Shown here piece by piece: positions 23,984 to 31,589 of a stretch of 36,932 bases of DNA (the stretch's first letter is position 1; the number at the start of each line of letters is the position of its first letter). The stretch spans positions 1,303,950-1,340,881 of the forward strand of contig LT160592.1 of assembly GCA_900049755.1 (NCBI GenBank). The letters run 5' to 3'. The translations under genes and the position numbers were made by a program. Source of the DNA: Corynebacterium provencense. GTDB lineage: Bacteria; Actinomycetota; Actinomycetes; Mycobacteriales; Mycobacteriaceae. The notes beneath the pieces are model-generated. The model had not been told where the DNA came from and did not search any database. It saw only the letters and a program-made list of their open reading frames with translations.

Positions 23984-25378
23984 ATGGACACGCCAGTGTG
24001 GAACTGCACCACCGTGATCAGCGCACCCGAAGACCAGTGGTTCGACCGGAAAAGCTACCGGATCAGCGCCAAGGATCTGGCGAAAACCATCATCGCCTTC
24101 GCCAACTCGGACGGAGGAACGATCGCCGTCGGTGTCCACGGCGGCCAGTTAGAGGGAGCCCCGACCGCAGATCAGATGAGCAGGCTCAGACAGGTGGGAA
24201 TTGAGCACGTCAGCCCGACGGTCCGCTACGGATTCTTCGTACTCGACTGCACCGACTCATCAGGCGCTCCGGCACAGGTGTGCCTGATCGACGTCCCCGC
24301 CAGCGAACGGGTCCACGAAAGTACTGACGGCAACTGCTACCTGCGGGTAGGCGATCAGTCCATGAAGCTCTCTTTCGACGACAGGCTGGAGCTCCAGTAC
24401 AGCAAGGGAGAGCGTCAGTTCGACTCCCAGCCGGTGCGTGGCGCCGAAGTGTCTGATCTCTCCGACCAGGCCCTCGCTACCTATGCGTCCAGCATCGGCG
24501 CCAGCAGCGCCGAAACTGCCCTTTCCGGACGCCACCTTCTCACGAGGAGCGGCGACGTCACAGTCGCCGCCGAGCTTCTTTTCGGAACAGACCCACAGGA
24601 GTTCTTTCCGAACGCCGCTATCCGCGTCCTGAAGTTCGACAGCCCCCGGCGCGAAACCGGTCAACGACAGAACCTCGTCGAAGACGTTCGGATCGAGGGG
24701 AATCTTCCCACGATGATCCGCGATGCCGTCACCGCTATCCGGCGACTTCTACCGCGTCGACGACACCTCGATACCGGAGGCGCGTTCACCTGGGAACCGG
24801 TTCTCCCCGAAGATGCCTGGTTGGAGGGGATAGTCAATGCCGTGCTGCACCGTTCCTACAGCCTGGCCGGGGACCATATCCGCGTCGAGTTGTTTCCGGA
24901 CCGCATCGAGATCACCAGCCCGGGAAGGTTCCCCGGGCTCGCCGACCCACGGCATCCGCTGAGTATCGCGAGATTCGCCCGTAACCCTCTCATCGCCCGG
25001 GTCGCCATCGACCTCGGGATCGGACAGGAACTTGGCGAGGGAATCCGACGCATCTACGAGGAAATGCAGGCCGGCGGCTTCACCGAGCCGGAGTACCGAC
25101 AGACCAGCGGTACCGTCACACTGATTCTCCGCGTCGAACAAGCCGTAGACCCTGCGGTCATGGACCGCCTCCCCAAGCATGCCGACGAGGTTCTCGGCGT
25201 ACTCCGCGAAACCCGGGCACCGATGGGCACAGGAGACATCGTCAACAGTCTGTCCATCAATCGCCCTGCAGTTCAACAGGCACTGAAAGCACTACGGGAC
25301 GAGGGACTGGTGACCTGGGACGGCCGGTCGCCCCGGGACCCGCGGGCCACCTGGTCTACCCCTGACCCGTTGCACTGA
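23984..25378 (+). CDS. AlbA_2 (Schlafen-like) / HATPase_c_4 / winged-helix protein
   Basis: A 464-residue cytosolic protein. Residues 15-130 form an AlbA_2 domain (FDRKSYRISAKDLAKTIIAF, then ANSDGGTIAVGV). Residues 265-385 hold the HATPase_c_4 region seen in RecG-like ATP-binding proteins (GIVNAVLHRSY, RIEITSPGRFPG, RNPLIARVAIDLG, ELGEGIRRIYEEM). Residues 400-460 form a winged helix (MGTGDIVNSLSINRPAVQQA, then LKALRDEGLV). Such proteins are annotated as putative transcriptional regulators, and relatives occur in defence contexts. GC is somewhat lower than in neighbours. The gene is alone between two identical 131-bp repeats, and the left one abuts its start. No strong ribosome site precedes ATG 23984, which could mean a near-leaderless transcript. 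Confidence 0.85.
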   Translation: MDTPVWNCTTVISAPEDQWFDRKSYRISAKDLAKTIIAFANSDGGTIAVGVHGGQLEGAPTADQMSRLRQVGIEHVSPTVRYGFFVLDCTDSSGAPAQVCLIDVPASERVHESTDGNCYLRVGDQSMKLSFDDRLELQYSKGERQFDSQPVRGAEVSDLSDQALATYASSIGASSAETALSGRHLLTRSGDVTVAAELLFGTDPQEFFPNAAIRVLKFDSPRRETGQRQNLVEDVRIEGNLPTMIRDAVTAIRRLLPRRRHLDTGGAFTWEPVLPEDAWLEGIVNAVLHRSYSLAGDHIRVELFPDRIEITSPGRFPGLADPRHPLSIARFARNPLIARVAIDLGIGQELGEGIRRIYEEMQAGGFTEPEYRQTSGTVTLILRVEQAVDPAVMDRLPKHADEVLGVLRETRAPMGTGDIVNSLSINRPAVQQALKALRDEGLVTWDGRSPRDPRATWSTPDPLH

Positions 25379-25419
25379 GCCCCTCCAGTACCCCGGAATC
25401 GACTCCTTACCAGCGTGTA

Positions 25420-25550
25420 AAGGCCTACTTGAAGGGTTACTTGAAGGCCCGGATGACAAGTGAACACAAGCTCTGACCTGGGGATACGAGGCTACGCGTC
25501 GCCAGATGAAGGCCTACTTGAAGGGTTACTTGATAGATCTATCAAGTAGA
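25420..25550 (+). repeat. Right 131-bp direct repeat
   Basis: Base-for-base identical to 23833-23963 and in the same orientation, 1587 bp further on. It contains the same 12-bp-spaced TACTTGA iterons and the same 22-bp palindrome (25527-25548). Similarity ends abruptly on both sides: GTGTA precedes it here versus ACTTG on the left. Sequence upstream of the left copy carries one extra iteron that is missing here. Confidence 0.9.
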
Positions 25551-25636
25551 TCGACAGGATCGAGGTCACTGCACCACCGCATCACCGCATCAGGTGAGGT
25601 ATCCCACACTTAGGCTCGCCTGCCTTCATATCAGTT

Positions 25637-25661
25637 ATTATGAGCATAATCATCCTCATAA
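25637..25661. promoter_or_regulatory. Overlapping AT-rich dyads upstream of the methyltransferase operon
   Basis: ATTATG-AG-CATAAT (25637-25650) overlaps TTATGAG-N10-CTCATAA (25638-25661). It is a marked AT island in GC-rich surroundings, 43 bp before the first start codon. It is a plausible operator/promoter for the run 25704-30085 and may be bound by the ArsR/SufR-like protein of that run (inference). Confidence 0.5.
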
Positions 25662-25703
25662 ATAGCCGGCCGGTGCGGTCGGCGTCCCCCACGGAGGTCC
25701 CCT

Positions 25704-26513
25704 GTGCCAGACACCCTGCCCATGCCGGAACGCCCCGTCGAAGACCTGCCCGGCCACTGGCTGCTCGCCCGCCTCGGCAAGCGCGTTCTACGCCCCGGCG
25801 GCCGTGAACTCACCGAACGGCTCATCCACGCGGCACAGCCCGCCGGGGCAGACGTCGTCGAACTTGCCCCCGGCCTGGGGAAGACCGCCCGCCTGCTGCT
25901 TGACGCACACCCGGCGTCCTACCGTGGCGTCGACGAAGACCCCGAGGCGGTCGTGCTGACCCGGCAGGTCGTCGGCTCCGCCGGAGAAGTCTCCGAGGGC
26001 GAGGCCTCCTGCACCGGCCTCCCCGACAGTTCCGCCGACCTCGTCATCGGCGAAGCCATGCTCACCATGCAGGGGGCCAGAGGCAAGGACGCCATCGTCG
26101 CCGAGGCCCACCGGGTGCTCCGCGACGGCGGCCGGTACGCCATCCACGAACTCTGTCTGGAACCCGACACTCTCGACGACGACGCCAAGACCGAGATCCG
26201 CAGAGCCCTCGCCCGGTCCATCAAGGTCAACGCCCGCCCTCTGACCACGCAGGAGTGGACCGGTCTGCTCACCTCCCACGGTTTCGAGGTCACCTCCGTC
26301 GACCACAACGGCATGGAACTGCTGAAACCGCGCCGCAACCTCGCCGACGAGGGAGTGAAGGGGGTGGCCACCATACTGTTCAACCTGCTGCGTCACCCGG
26401 GCGCCCGCAGGCGTGTCCTCGCCATGCGGAAGGTCTTCAACACCTACAGCGACAGTCTGGCAGCCGTCGCCGTCGTCGCCACGAAAGTTCCCGCCGGTGA
26501 TTCCCGGGGGTGA
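25704..26513 (+). CDS. Class I SAM-dependent methyltransferase
   Basis: A 269-residue Rossmann-fold methyltransferase. Motif I is VVELAPGLGKTARLLL (about residues 50-66), followed by the acidic ribose-binding strand (YRGVDEDPEA). Next are the SSADLVIGEAMLT motif and the post-motif segment AHRVLRDGGRYAIHEL, as in UbiE-like small-molecule methyltransferases. The substrate is unknown. The 3' end overlaps the GTG start of the cupin gene. The same small set (methyltransferase, cupin, HTH regulator with cysteines) forms the front of a compact six-gene run. Confidence 0.85.
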   Translation: MPDTLPMPERPVEDLPGHWLLARLGKRVLRPGGRELTERLIHAAQPAGADVVELAPGLGKTARLLLDAHPASYRGVDEDPEAVVLTRQVVGSAGEVSEGEASCTGLPDSSADLVIGEAMLTMQGARGKDAIVAEAHRVLRDGGRYAIHELCLEPDTLDDDAKTEIRRALARSIKVNARPLTTQEWTGLLTSHGFEVTSVDHNGMELLKPRRNLADEGVKGVATILFNLLRHPGARRRVLAMRKVFNTYSDSLAAVAVVATKVPAGDSRG

Positions 26514-26973
26514 GACCGGCAGCGGGTGGACCCTCCTCGACGGTCTGCAGGACGCCCATCCCGGCACCGTCCCACTGGCCGGCGACCTGCCCCACCACCG
26601 CAGTGACCGGGCGACGCCGTCAGTGAAGAAGGTCGGACAGCCCGACGGCTTCTCAGTGGTCCGCATCGCCTTCCGGGACGGTGACGTCATGGCCGACCAC
26701 CAGACGGCACGACCGGTGCTCGTCATGGGGCAGACCGGGCAGGTCGAGGTCACGGTGGCCGGAGGACCGGCCGGCGGCAGAGAAGGCGGAGGAGACGGAG
26801 GAGGAGGCCGGGGCTGCGACGCCACCGTCACCCTGGGTCCCGGTCAGGCCCTGGGCATCAGCGCGGGGCGGGTGCACAGCCTCCGGGCCACCGGCCCGGC
26901 CACGGTCACACTGCTCATACCGGGCGGGCCGGTTTCCGACGACGGCCGGACAGGGGGCACTATCATGACATGA
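26497..26973 (+). CDS. Small cupin-like protein
   Basis: A 158-residue protein from GTG 26497, the only start that fits the overlap with the upstream gene. Residues 45-150 show cupin strands: VVRIAFRDGDVMADHQTARP (motif 1 with an HQ pair) and VLVMGQTGQVEV. A Gly-rich insert (GREGGGDGGGGRG) and the motif-2 stretch GQALGISAGRVHSLRA follow. Cupins of this kind bind a metal or small ligand. The stop overlaps the next start (ATGA, 26970-26973), so translation is coupled to the regulator. Family assignment is fair; function is unknown. Confidence 0.7.
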   Translation: MIPGGETGSGWTLLDGLQDAHPGTVPLAGDLPHHRSDRATPSVKKVGQPDGFSVVRIAFRDGDVMADHQTARPVLVMGQTGQVEVTVAGGPAGGREGGGDGGGGRGCDATVTLGPGQALGISAGRVHSLRATGPATVTLLIPGGPVSDDGRTGGTIMT

Positions 26974-27701
26974 GTTCCGCCACTGAACCGTCACCCCGGG
27001 GCAGGGTCCTCACCGCCGTCGAGGAGCACAACACCCGGACCGGAGGGTCCGTCACCGCCGCAGAACTGGCCGGCCGGCTGGGACTGCACCCCTCGACCGT
27101 CCGGTTCCATCTGAGAAAACTGGTCGAATCCGGACAGATCGTCGAAGAGTCCGGAACCTCACCCACGTCATCGGCCGGTACAGGTGCCGACTCCGGCGAC
27201 GGCCGGGGGCGTCCCCGCAAGCAGTACCTCCCCGCCCCCTGCACCCCGAAGGATTCCCTGCTGGCGGCCCTGGTCGAAGCACTGGCCGACTCGGATTCCG
27301 AACGCGAGGATCGTGCCGCGCAGGCCGGCCGGATCTGGGCGTCCACCGTCACCGGCCAGCCCACCGCCCCACGGGACAGCGACGAGCCGGACGACCCTCT
27401 GGACGCCGCGACCCGGGTCCTCACCGCCCTGGGTTTCGAGGTCCGCGAGACGGGCAGCATGCTCGGCACCCGTGAGATCCGGGTGTGCTCCTGTCCGCTG
27501 CGGATCCTCGGCCAGCACCGTCCCGAGGTCGCGCGGGGTATCCAACGCGGAATCGTGGAACAGGCGCTCGCCGCGTACTCCGGACGGCCCACCGACTGGA
27601 AGGTGACCTCCCGACCCGACCCCCGCTACGGCGACTGCGAAGTGGCCCTGCGGTTCAACCCCGCCACACCCGCCGGATCCTCTCCACCCGCCACACCCTG
27701 A
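26970..27701 (+). CDS. ArsR/SufR-like HTH regulator with C-terminal cysteines
   Basis: A 243-residue DNA-binding protein. The winged helix-turn-helix is at residues 8-60 (VTAAELAGRLGLHPSTVRFH), and a Gly/Arg wing follows (GRGRPRKQY). The C-terminal domain has the order seen in SufR-type Fe-S regulators: VCSCPLR with C173 and C175, then GIQRGIVEQALAAY, then GDCEVAL with C223. That suggests binding of a cluster or metal and a redox- or NO-responsive switch (inference). Start overlaps the cupin stop. It likely controls its own run, perhaps through the dyads at 25637-25661. Confidence 0.8.
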   Translation: MSSATEPSPRGRVLTAVEEHNTRTGGSVTAAELAGRLGLHPSTVRFHLRKLVESGQIVEESGTSPTSSAGTGADSGDGRGRPRKQYLPAPCTPKDSLLAALVEALADSDSEREDRAAQAGRIWASTVTGQPTAPRDSDEPDDPLDAATRVLTALGFEVRETGSMLGTREIRVCSCPLRILGQHRPEVARGIQRGIVEQALAAYSGRPTDWKVTSRPDPRYGDCEVALRFNPATPAGSSPPATP

Positions 27702-27740
27702 CACCCCGGGCCCCGGTCCGGGAGAACGGAAACAGACACC

Positions 27741-28514
27741 ATGCCCGGACCAGACCCCTCCCGCCGTTCCTTCGACCGGACGACAGTCCTGCTCTCCGTC
27801 GTCGGGGCGGTGCTCGCCAGTGTCCTCATCATCACCTGCGGCGTCCTCGCCCTGCGGCACGCCGGCGGAGGCGGACAGACCGTCGTCCTCGGCGCGGACG
27901 GCCGGGTCACAGAGTCGCCGTCGGCGTCCCGGGGAACCTCCTCCACCGCACGCACCTCCGCCTCCCCGACCTCGTCGACGTCGCCGACCTCCCCGACGAC
28001 CTCCTCCGGCGTCCCGGCAGCCGGCGTCCCGGCAGCCGGCGTTTCAGCCGGCCCGGCGTCAGCCCCGGGACCCGGCTCAGCTGACGGGGCGTCGGCGGCG
28101 GGAGACAACGGACCCTCCGGCACCGAAGGCGGAGCAGACACAGACGGCGCCACAGACGGTGTCCCGACCCCGACAGCCGCCGAGCTCACCGACATCGTGC
28201 ACCTGCTCACCGCCACCGACGCACCTGACGAAGAGAAGCAGCGTCACCTGGAAAGCCCGGACGCCGTCATCGTCCCGCAGACCGTCTACCGGGCGGGACT
28301 GTTCCGCGCGCCCCGCGGCGGTTCGGAGGTCACCGGACCGGTGGAGCGCGACGGAGACACCGCCACCGCCGAACTCCACGCATGGTCCCAGGGCATCCCT
28401 GGCGTGACCCTCCCGGTCACCTTCGTCTACCGCGACGGGACGTGGCGGCTGTCCAGTGCCTCGGTCTGCACCGGGGTCCGGACTGTCGGACTTCCCGTCT
28501 ACTGCAACGCCTGA
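27741..28514 (+). CDS. Membrane-anchored MTB12-like protein
   Basis: A 257-residue protein with one N-terminal transmembrane segment or signal anchor (residues 16-38) and a long Ser/Thr/Pro/Ala-rich extracytoplasmic linker (about 55-150) containing a GVPAA duplication. The C-terminal globular domain (TAAELTDIVHLLTAT, then FVYRDGTWRLSSASVC) resembles the low-molecular-weight antigen MTB12 domain of mycobacteria. Two cysteines near the end (ASVC, PVYC) may form a disulfide. Function of this domain is unknown. 39 bp after the regulator gene and 9 bp before the ABC ATPase, consistent with cotranscription. Confidence 0.75.
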   Translation: MPGPDPSRRSFDRTTVLLSVVGAVLASVLIITCGVLALRHAGGGGQTVVLGADGRVTESPSASRGTSSTARTSASPTSSTSPTSPTTSSGVPAAGVPAAGVSAGPASAPGPGSADGASAAGDNGPSGTEGGADTDGATDGVPTPTAAELTDIVHLLTATDAPDEEKQRHLESPDAVIVPQTVYRAGLFRAPRGGSEVTGPVERDGDTATAELHAWSQGIPGVTLPVTFVYRDGTWRLSSASVCTGVRTVGLPVYCNA

Positions 28515-28523
28515 AAGGTCGCC

Positions 28524-29273
28524 GTGATCACCGCCACCGATCTGACCTGTACTTTCCGGAACCTGTCCGGCAGACATCCGGTCACGCCGCTGCGGGGTGT
28601 CAGCCACACCTTCCCCGACTCGCACGTGACCTACGTCCTGGGGCTCAACGGCACGGGGAAGTCCACCCTGCTCCGGCTGCTGTGCGGGGTACGGCGTCCG
28701 ACCTCCGGGCGCGTCCTCGTCGACGGTCCTGCACCGGGCGCACCGGACTCCCCGGATGCGCCGGGACGGGTGACCGGCATGTTCCTCGACACCACCGCCG
28801 TACACCCCGGGCACACGGGCCGGCGACATCTCAGGTGGCTCGCCGCCGCCTCGGGTCTGGACGCCGCGGAGGCTGACCGACGTCTCACCCAGGTCGGCCT
28901 CGACGCGGTCGCCACGGACACAGTGTCCGGCTACTCCCTGGGCATGCTCCAGCGTCTGGGCATCGCCGGCGCCCTGCTGGGTGGCCCACGCAACGTGGTC
29001 CTCGACGAACCCCTCAACGGCCTCGACATCGCCGGTGTGCTGTGGCTCCGCCGGCTGCTCCGCGACCTGGCCGACAGCGGGCGGTGCGTCATCGTGGCCA
29101 GCCACCACCTCGCCGAGGTGGAGAAGACCGCAGATTCGGTGCTGCTGCTGGAGGCGGGCAGGGTTGCGGCGTCCGGGACAGTCGCCGAGGTCCGCGGGGA
29201 ACATGCCTCACTGGAGGACGCCGTGGTCACCCTGGTTCCCCGTTCCGCCGGATCAGCGGAGGTGCGTAGATGA
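28524..29273 (+). CDS. ABC transporter ATP-binding protein
   Basis: A 249-residue cytosolic ATPase that drives the permease encoded next to it. Walker A is GLNGTGKST (residues 40-48), the signature is YSLGMLQRLG, Walker B is NVVLDEPLNGLD, and the H-loop is in IVASHHLAE. The sequence is of the ABC-2 exporter type found with drug, lantibiotic or polymer exporters. It starts with GTG after AAAGG. Its stop overlaps the permease start (ATGA). Confidence 0.92.
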   Translation: MITATDLTCTFRNLSGRHPVTPLRGVSHTFPDSHVTYVLGLNGTGKSTLLRLLCGVRRPTSGRVLVDGPAPGAPDSPDAPGRVTGMFLDTTAVHPGHTGRRHLRWLAAASGLDAAEADRRLTQVGLDAVATDTVSGYSLGMLQRLGIAGALLGGPRNVVLDEPLNGLDIAGVLWLRRLLRDLADSGRCVIVASHHLAEVEKTADSVLLLEAGRVAASGTVAEVRGEHASLEDAVVTLVPRSAGSAEVRR

Positions 29274-30085
29274 CTGCCTTAGGACGCAGTGCCGCGGCCG
29301 AACTGGTTCGTCTGGGAGGACGCCGCGGTCCCCTTCTCCTGGCGTCCCTCCCCCTGGGCCTGCTCCTGCCGTTGCTGGTCAGCCTCGCCGTGGCGGCGGT
29401 CGCGGAGACCCTGCACGGTGATTCCGGTGACGGGTCGGCGGGCATCGGCGAGGCGTTGATCCGGGTGCGTGAGGTCGGTACGACCAACTCCCTGTTCTGG
29501 GTCATCTCGCTGGGCGTCACCGTCCATGCGGTGGTGGCTGCGTACGCCCAGTCCACCTCGACCCGGGGCGCGGCCGGGGAACTGCGCCGGCACGTACTGC
29601 CGCGGACAGGTGCGGACCTGTGCGGACGGTGGCTGGTCACCGGGATCGTCGCCGGATGCTGTTCCCTGGCGGCGACCGTGATTCTGCTGCTGGTCCTGCC
29701 GCGGGTCTTCCCGGGGGTCTACGGGACCGTGGACGTGGCCTCGGCCGAGGGGCTCAGATTCCTGTGGGCGGTGCCGGCCTACGCGGTGGCGGCGTCAGGG
29801 ATCGGGGTAGGGGTCGGCGCCCTGGTGCGGGTGCCTGCGGCGTCGGTGGCGGTGCTGACCCTGTGGTCGCTGCTGGTCGAGAGTGCGGTGACCTACATCC
29901 CCGGTGGGGCGGAGGCACTGGGCTGGATGCCCTTCCTCAACGGCCAGTACGCGACCGGGCAGGAGATAGCACTGGCCCCCGCGTGGGGGCCGGACGGTGC
30001 CCTGCTCTATGTGTTTGTCGTGGCAACGGTCCTGGTGGGACTGGGTGCGGTGCGACTGAGGGCGGGGCAGAAGATTGAACTGTAG
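29270..30085 (+). CDS. ABC-2-type transporter permease
   Basis: A 271-residue integral membrane protein with about six hydrophobic segments, starting LLLASLPLGLLLPLLVSLAV and ending VLVGLGAVRLRAGQ. It forms the membrane partner of the ATPase encoded immediately upstream. The substrate is not evident. As both genes follow an MTB12-like protein and a cysteine-containing regulator, the exporter may serve an envelope or stress function (inference). Confidence 0.85.
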   Translation: MTALGRSAAAELVRLGGRRGPLLLASLPLGLLLPLLVSLAVAAVAETLHGDSGDGSAGIGEALIRVREVGTTNSLFWVISLGVTVHAVVAAYAQSTSTRGAAGELRRHVLPRTGADLCGRWLVTGIVAGCCSLAATVILLLVLPRVFPGVYGTVDVASAEGLRFLWAVPAYAVAASGIGVGVGALVRVPAASVAVLTLWSLLVESAVTYIPGGAEALGWMPFLNGQYATGQEIALAPAWGPDGALLYVFVVATVLVGLGAVRLRAGQKIEL

Positions 30086-30399
30086 ATACAACTGTGTGGA
30101 TATATCCACTGACCGATTCCAGCAATACCCCGGTTGATTCATCTTCAAAACCACCCCTGTTCACCCCCACGGTCCAACGACGCGCCTCCGCATCACCCTC
30201 CGGTGGCCGCCTCCCCGGAGCACCCCCGCCACCAGTGTCTTTCCTGTCGCGCCGGAGCGGACACCCGGTCGACGGACAGTCCCCACGGGCCGGAGACGGA
30301 CACGCATTCCGGGGAGTCTCCGGAAAGTCATGGCTGTCACACCGGGGCTGCTGTTAGCGTGCAGGACACACCACCCACCCCGACCGGAAGGACAACCCC
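30086..30399. other. 314-bp intergenic region
   Basis: No gene is visible. It holds a perfect 14-bp palindrome GTGGATATATCCAC at 30096-30109 just after the permease stop, possibly a terminator or binding site. The middle is unremarkable GC-rich sequence. Then comes a 19-bp dyad at 30307-30325 ahead of the alcohol dehydrogenase gene. Confidence 0.6.
30307..30325. promoter_or_regulatory. Operator-like 19-bp dyad upstream of the alcohol dehydrogenase
   Basis: TTCCGGGGA-G-TCTCCGGAA pairs with one mismatch (9-bp arms, 1-bp centre). It is about 75 bp before the GTG start, close to where a promoter is expected. The regulator is unknown. Confidence 0.4.
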
Positions 30400-31425
30400 G
30401 TGACCGAGACTTTCACCGGAGCCGTCGTCGAAGAGTTCGGCGCCCCTCTCGTCATCGAAGATGTCGCACTGCCCACCCCTGACCGCCACCAGGCACTCGT
30501 GAAACTCATCGCCTCAGGCGTCTGCCACACCGATCTCCACGCCGCCCACGGCGACTGGCCGGTCAAGCCTGAACCGCCCTTCGTGCCCGGTCACGAAGGT
30601 GTCGGGGAAGTCGTCGCCCTGGGGCCGGGGTCGCATTCCGTCGCCGTCGGTGACCTTGTCGGCAACGTCTGGCTCTGGTCGGCCTGCGGTGAATGCGAGC
30701 AGTGCCGCACCGGCTGGGAGACCCTCTGCCCCGACGCCGAGTACGGCGGATACACCGTCGACGGTTCCTTCGGGACATACATGCTGGTCGACACCCGCTA
30801 CTGTGCCCGCATCCCCGCCGGTTCGGATCCGCTGGAGGTCGCACCGATCCTCTGCGCCGGCGTCACCGTCTACAAGGGACTGAAGGTCTCGGAGACGAAG
30901 CCCGGACAGTTCGTGGTCATCTCCGGGGTCGGCGGTCTCGGCCACATCGCCGTGCAGTACGCCAAGGCGATGGGCATGCGTGTCATCGCGGTGGACATCG
31001 CCGACGACAAGCTGGAGCTGGCGAAGAAGCACGGGGCAGAGTTCACCGTCAACGCCGGCGAGGTCGACCCTGCCGCCGCGGTCCAGGAGTACACGAACGG
31101 TGGCGCGCACGGCATCCTCGTCACAGCGGTCCACCCTGCCGCGTTCGGCCAGGCCATCGGCATGGCCCGCAAGGGCGGCACCATCGTCTTCAACGGACTG
31201 CCCCCGGGAGACTTCCCCGCCCCCATCTTCGACATCGTCTTCAACGGACTCACCGTCCGGGGCTCACTGGTGGGTACCCGCCAGGACCTCGAGGAAGCCC
31301 TGGACTTCTACGCACGCGGGCTCATCCACCCCACAGTGCACGAGTGCCGTCTCGAGGACGTCAACGAGGTCTTCGAGAAGATGGTGAAGGGACAGATCGA
31401 CGGACGCATGGCGATCCGTTACTGA
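30400..31425 (+). CDS. adhP: Zinc-dependent alcohol dehydrogenase (AdhP type)
   Basis: A 341-residue cytosolic medium-chain dehydrogenase interconverting primary alcohols (ethanol) and aldehydes with NAD. The catalytic zinc ligands are C42 (VCHTDLH), H65/E66 (GHEGVGE) and C152. The structural zinc site is C96, C99, C102 and C110 (ACGECEQCRTGWETLC). The NAD site is GVGGLG at 176-181. The start is GTG with a GGAAGGA ribosome site 9 nt upstream. It is a single-gene unit followed by a clear terminator. Confidence 0.93.
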   Translation: MTETFTGAVVEEFGAPLVIEDVALPTPDRHQALVKLIASGVCHTDLHAAHGDWPVKPEPPFVPGHEGVGEVVALGPGSHSVAVGDLVGNVWLWSACGECEQCRTGWETLCPDAEYGGYTVDGSFGTYMLVDTRYCARIPAGSDPLEVAPILCAGVTVYKGLKVSETKPGQFVVISGVGGLGHIAVQYAKAMGMRVIAVDIADDKLELAKKHGAEFTVNAGEVDPAAAVQEYTNGGAHGILVTAVHPAAFGQAIGMARKGGTIVFNGLPPGDFPAPIFDIVFNGLTVRGSLVGTRQDLEEALDFYARGLIHPTVHECRLEDVNEVFEKMVKGQIDGRMAIRY

Positions 31426-31459
31426 GATCCGTCACCGGCCGGTCCCCCGACCGGACCAG

Positions 31460-31490
31460 AGGCCGTCCCGTTGTGCGGGGCGGCCTTTTT
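31460..31490 (+). terminator. Intrinsic terminator after the alcohol dehydrogenase
   Basis: An 11-bp stem (AGGCCGTCCCG against CGGGGCGGCCT, one G-U pair) with a 5-base loop is followed directly by a run of T. It begins 34 bp after the stop codon. Confidence 0.85.
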
Positions 31491-31510
31491 CTGCGTCCAC
31501 GCAGGCAGTG

Positions 31511-31539
31511 TTGTCCCCCTCCCAGGACTGATGTACAAA
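31511..31539 (+). promoter_or_regulatory. Putative promoter of the TetR-MFS operon
   Basis: TTGTCC at 31511-31516 and TACAAA at 31534-31539 are separated by 17 bp. The -10-like element overlaps the left arm of the large dyad, so repressor binding would block it. Confidence 0.45.
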
Positions 31540-31577
31540 TGTCCATGTACATATGTACGTGTACGTCTGTACATCAG
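31528..31577. promoter_or_regulatory. 50-bp dyad operator for the TetR-family repressor
   Basis: The outer arms CTGATGTACA (31528-31537) and their exact reverse complement (31568-31577) share a centre with the inner perfect palindrome GTACATATGTAC (31547-31558). The in-between sequence keeps partial symmetry and further GTAC/TGTAC units. It ends 12 bp before the TetR start codon, which argues for autoregulation. Confidence 0.75.
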
Positions 31578-31589
31578 CAGAGGGAGACC

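Larger units (their letters stand above)
25379..25703. other. 325-bp non-coding region with the right repeat and a promoter
   Basis: No gene is visible. From left to right: 40 bp of unremarkable sequence after the AlbA_2 stop, the right copy of the 131-bp repeat, about 60 bp of spacer with a short CACCGCATCA duplication, then an AT-rich stretch with overlapping dyads before the methyltransferase gene. Confidence 0.7.

Noticed and set aside
25788..26831. 347-codon open frame on the minus strand opposite the methyltransferase and cupin
   Set aside because: Gly/Val-rich shadow of GC-rich codons with no family resemblance. The plus-strand genes carry clear motifs and overlapping starts.
28077..29204. 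375-codon minus-strand frame over the MTB12-like and ABC ATPase genes
   Set aside because: The opposite strand encodes Walker A, signature and Walker B motifs. This frame is low-complexity read-back.
30134..30403. Small gene in the spacer before the alcohol dehydrogenase
   Set aside because: It has no ribosome site, its product is His/Pro/Ser-rich and composition-driven, and it overlaps the adhP control region.
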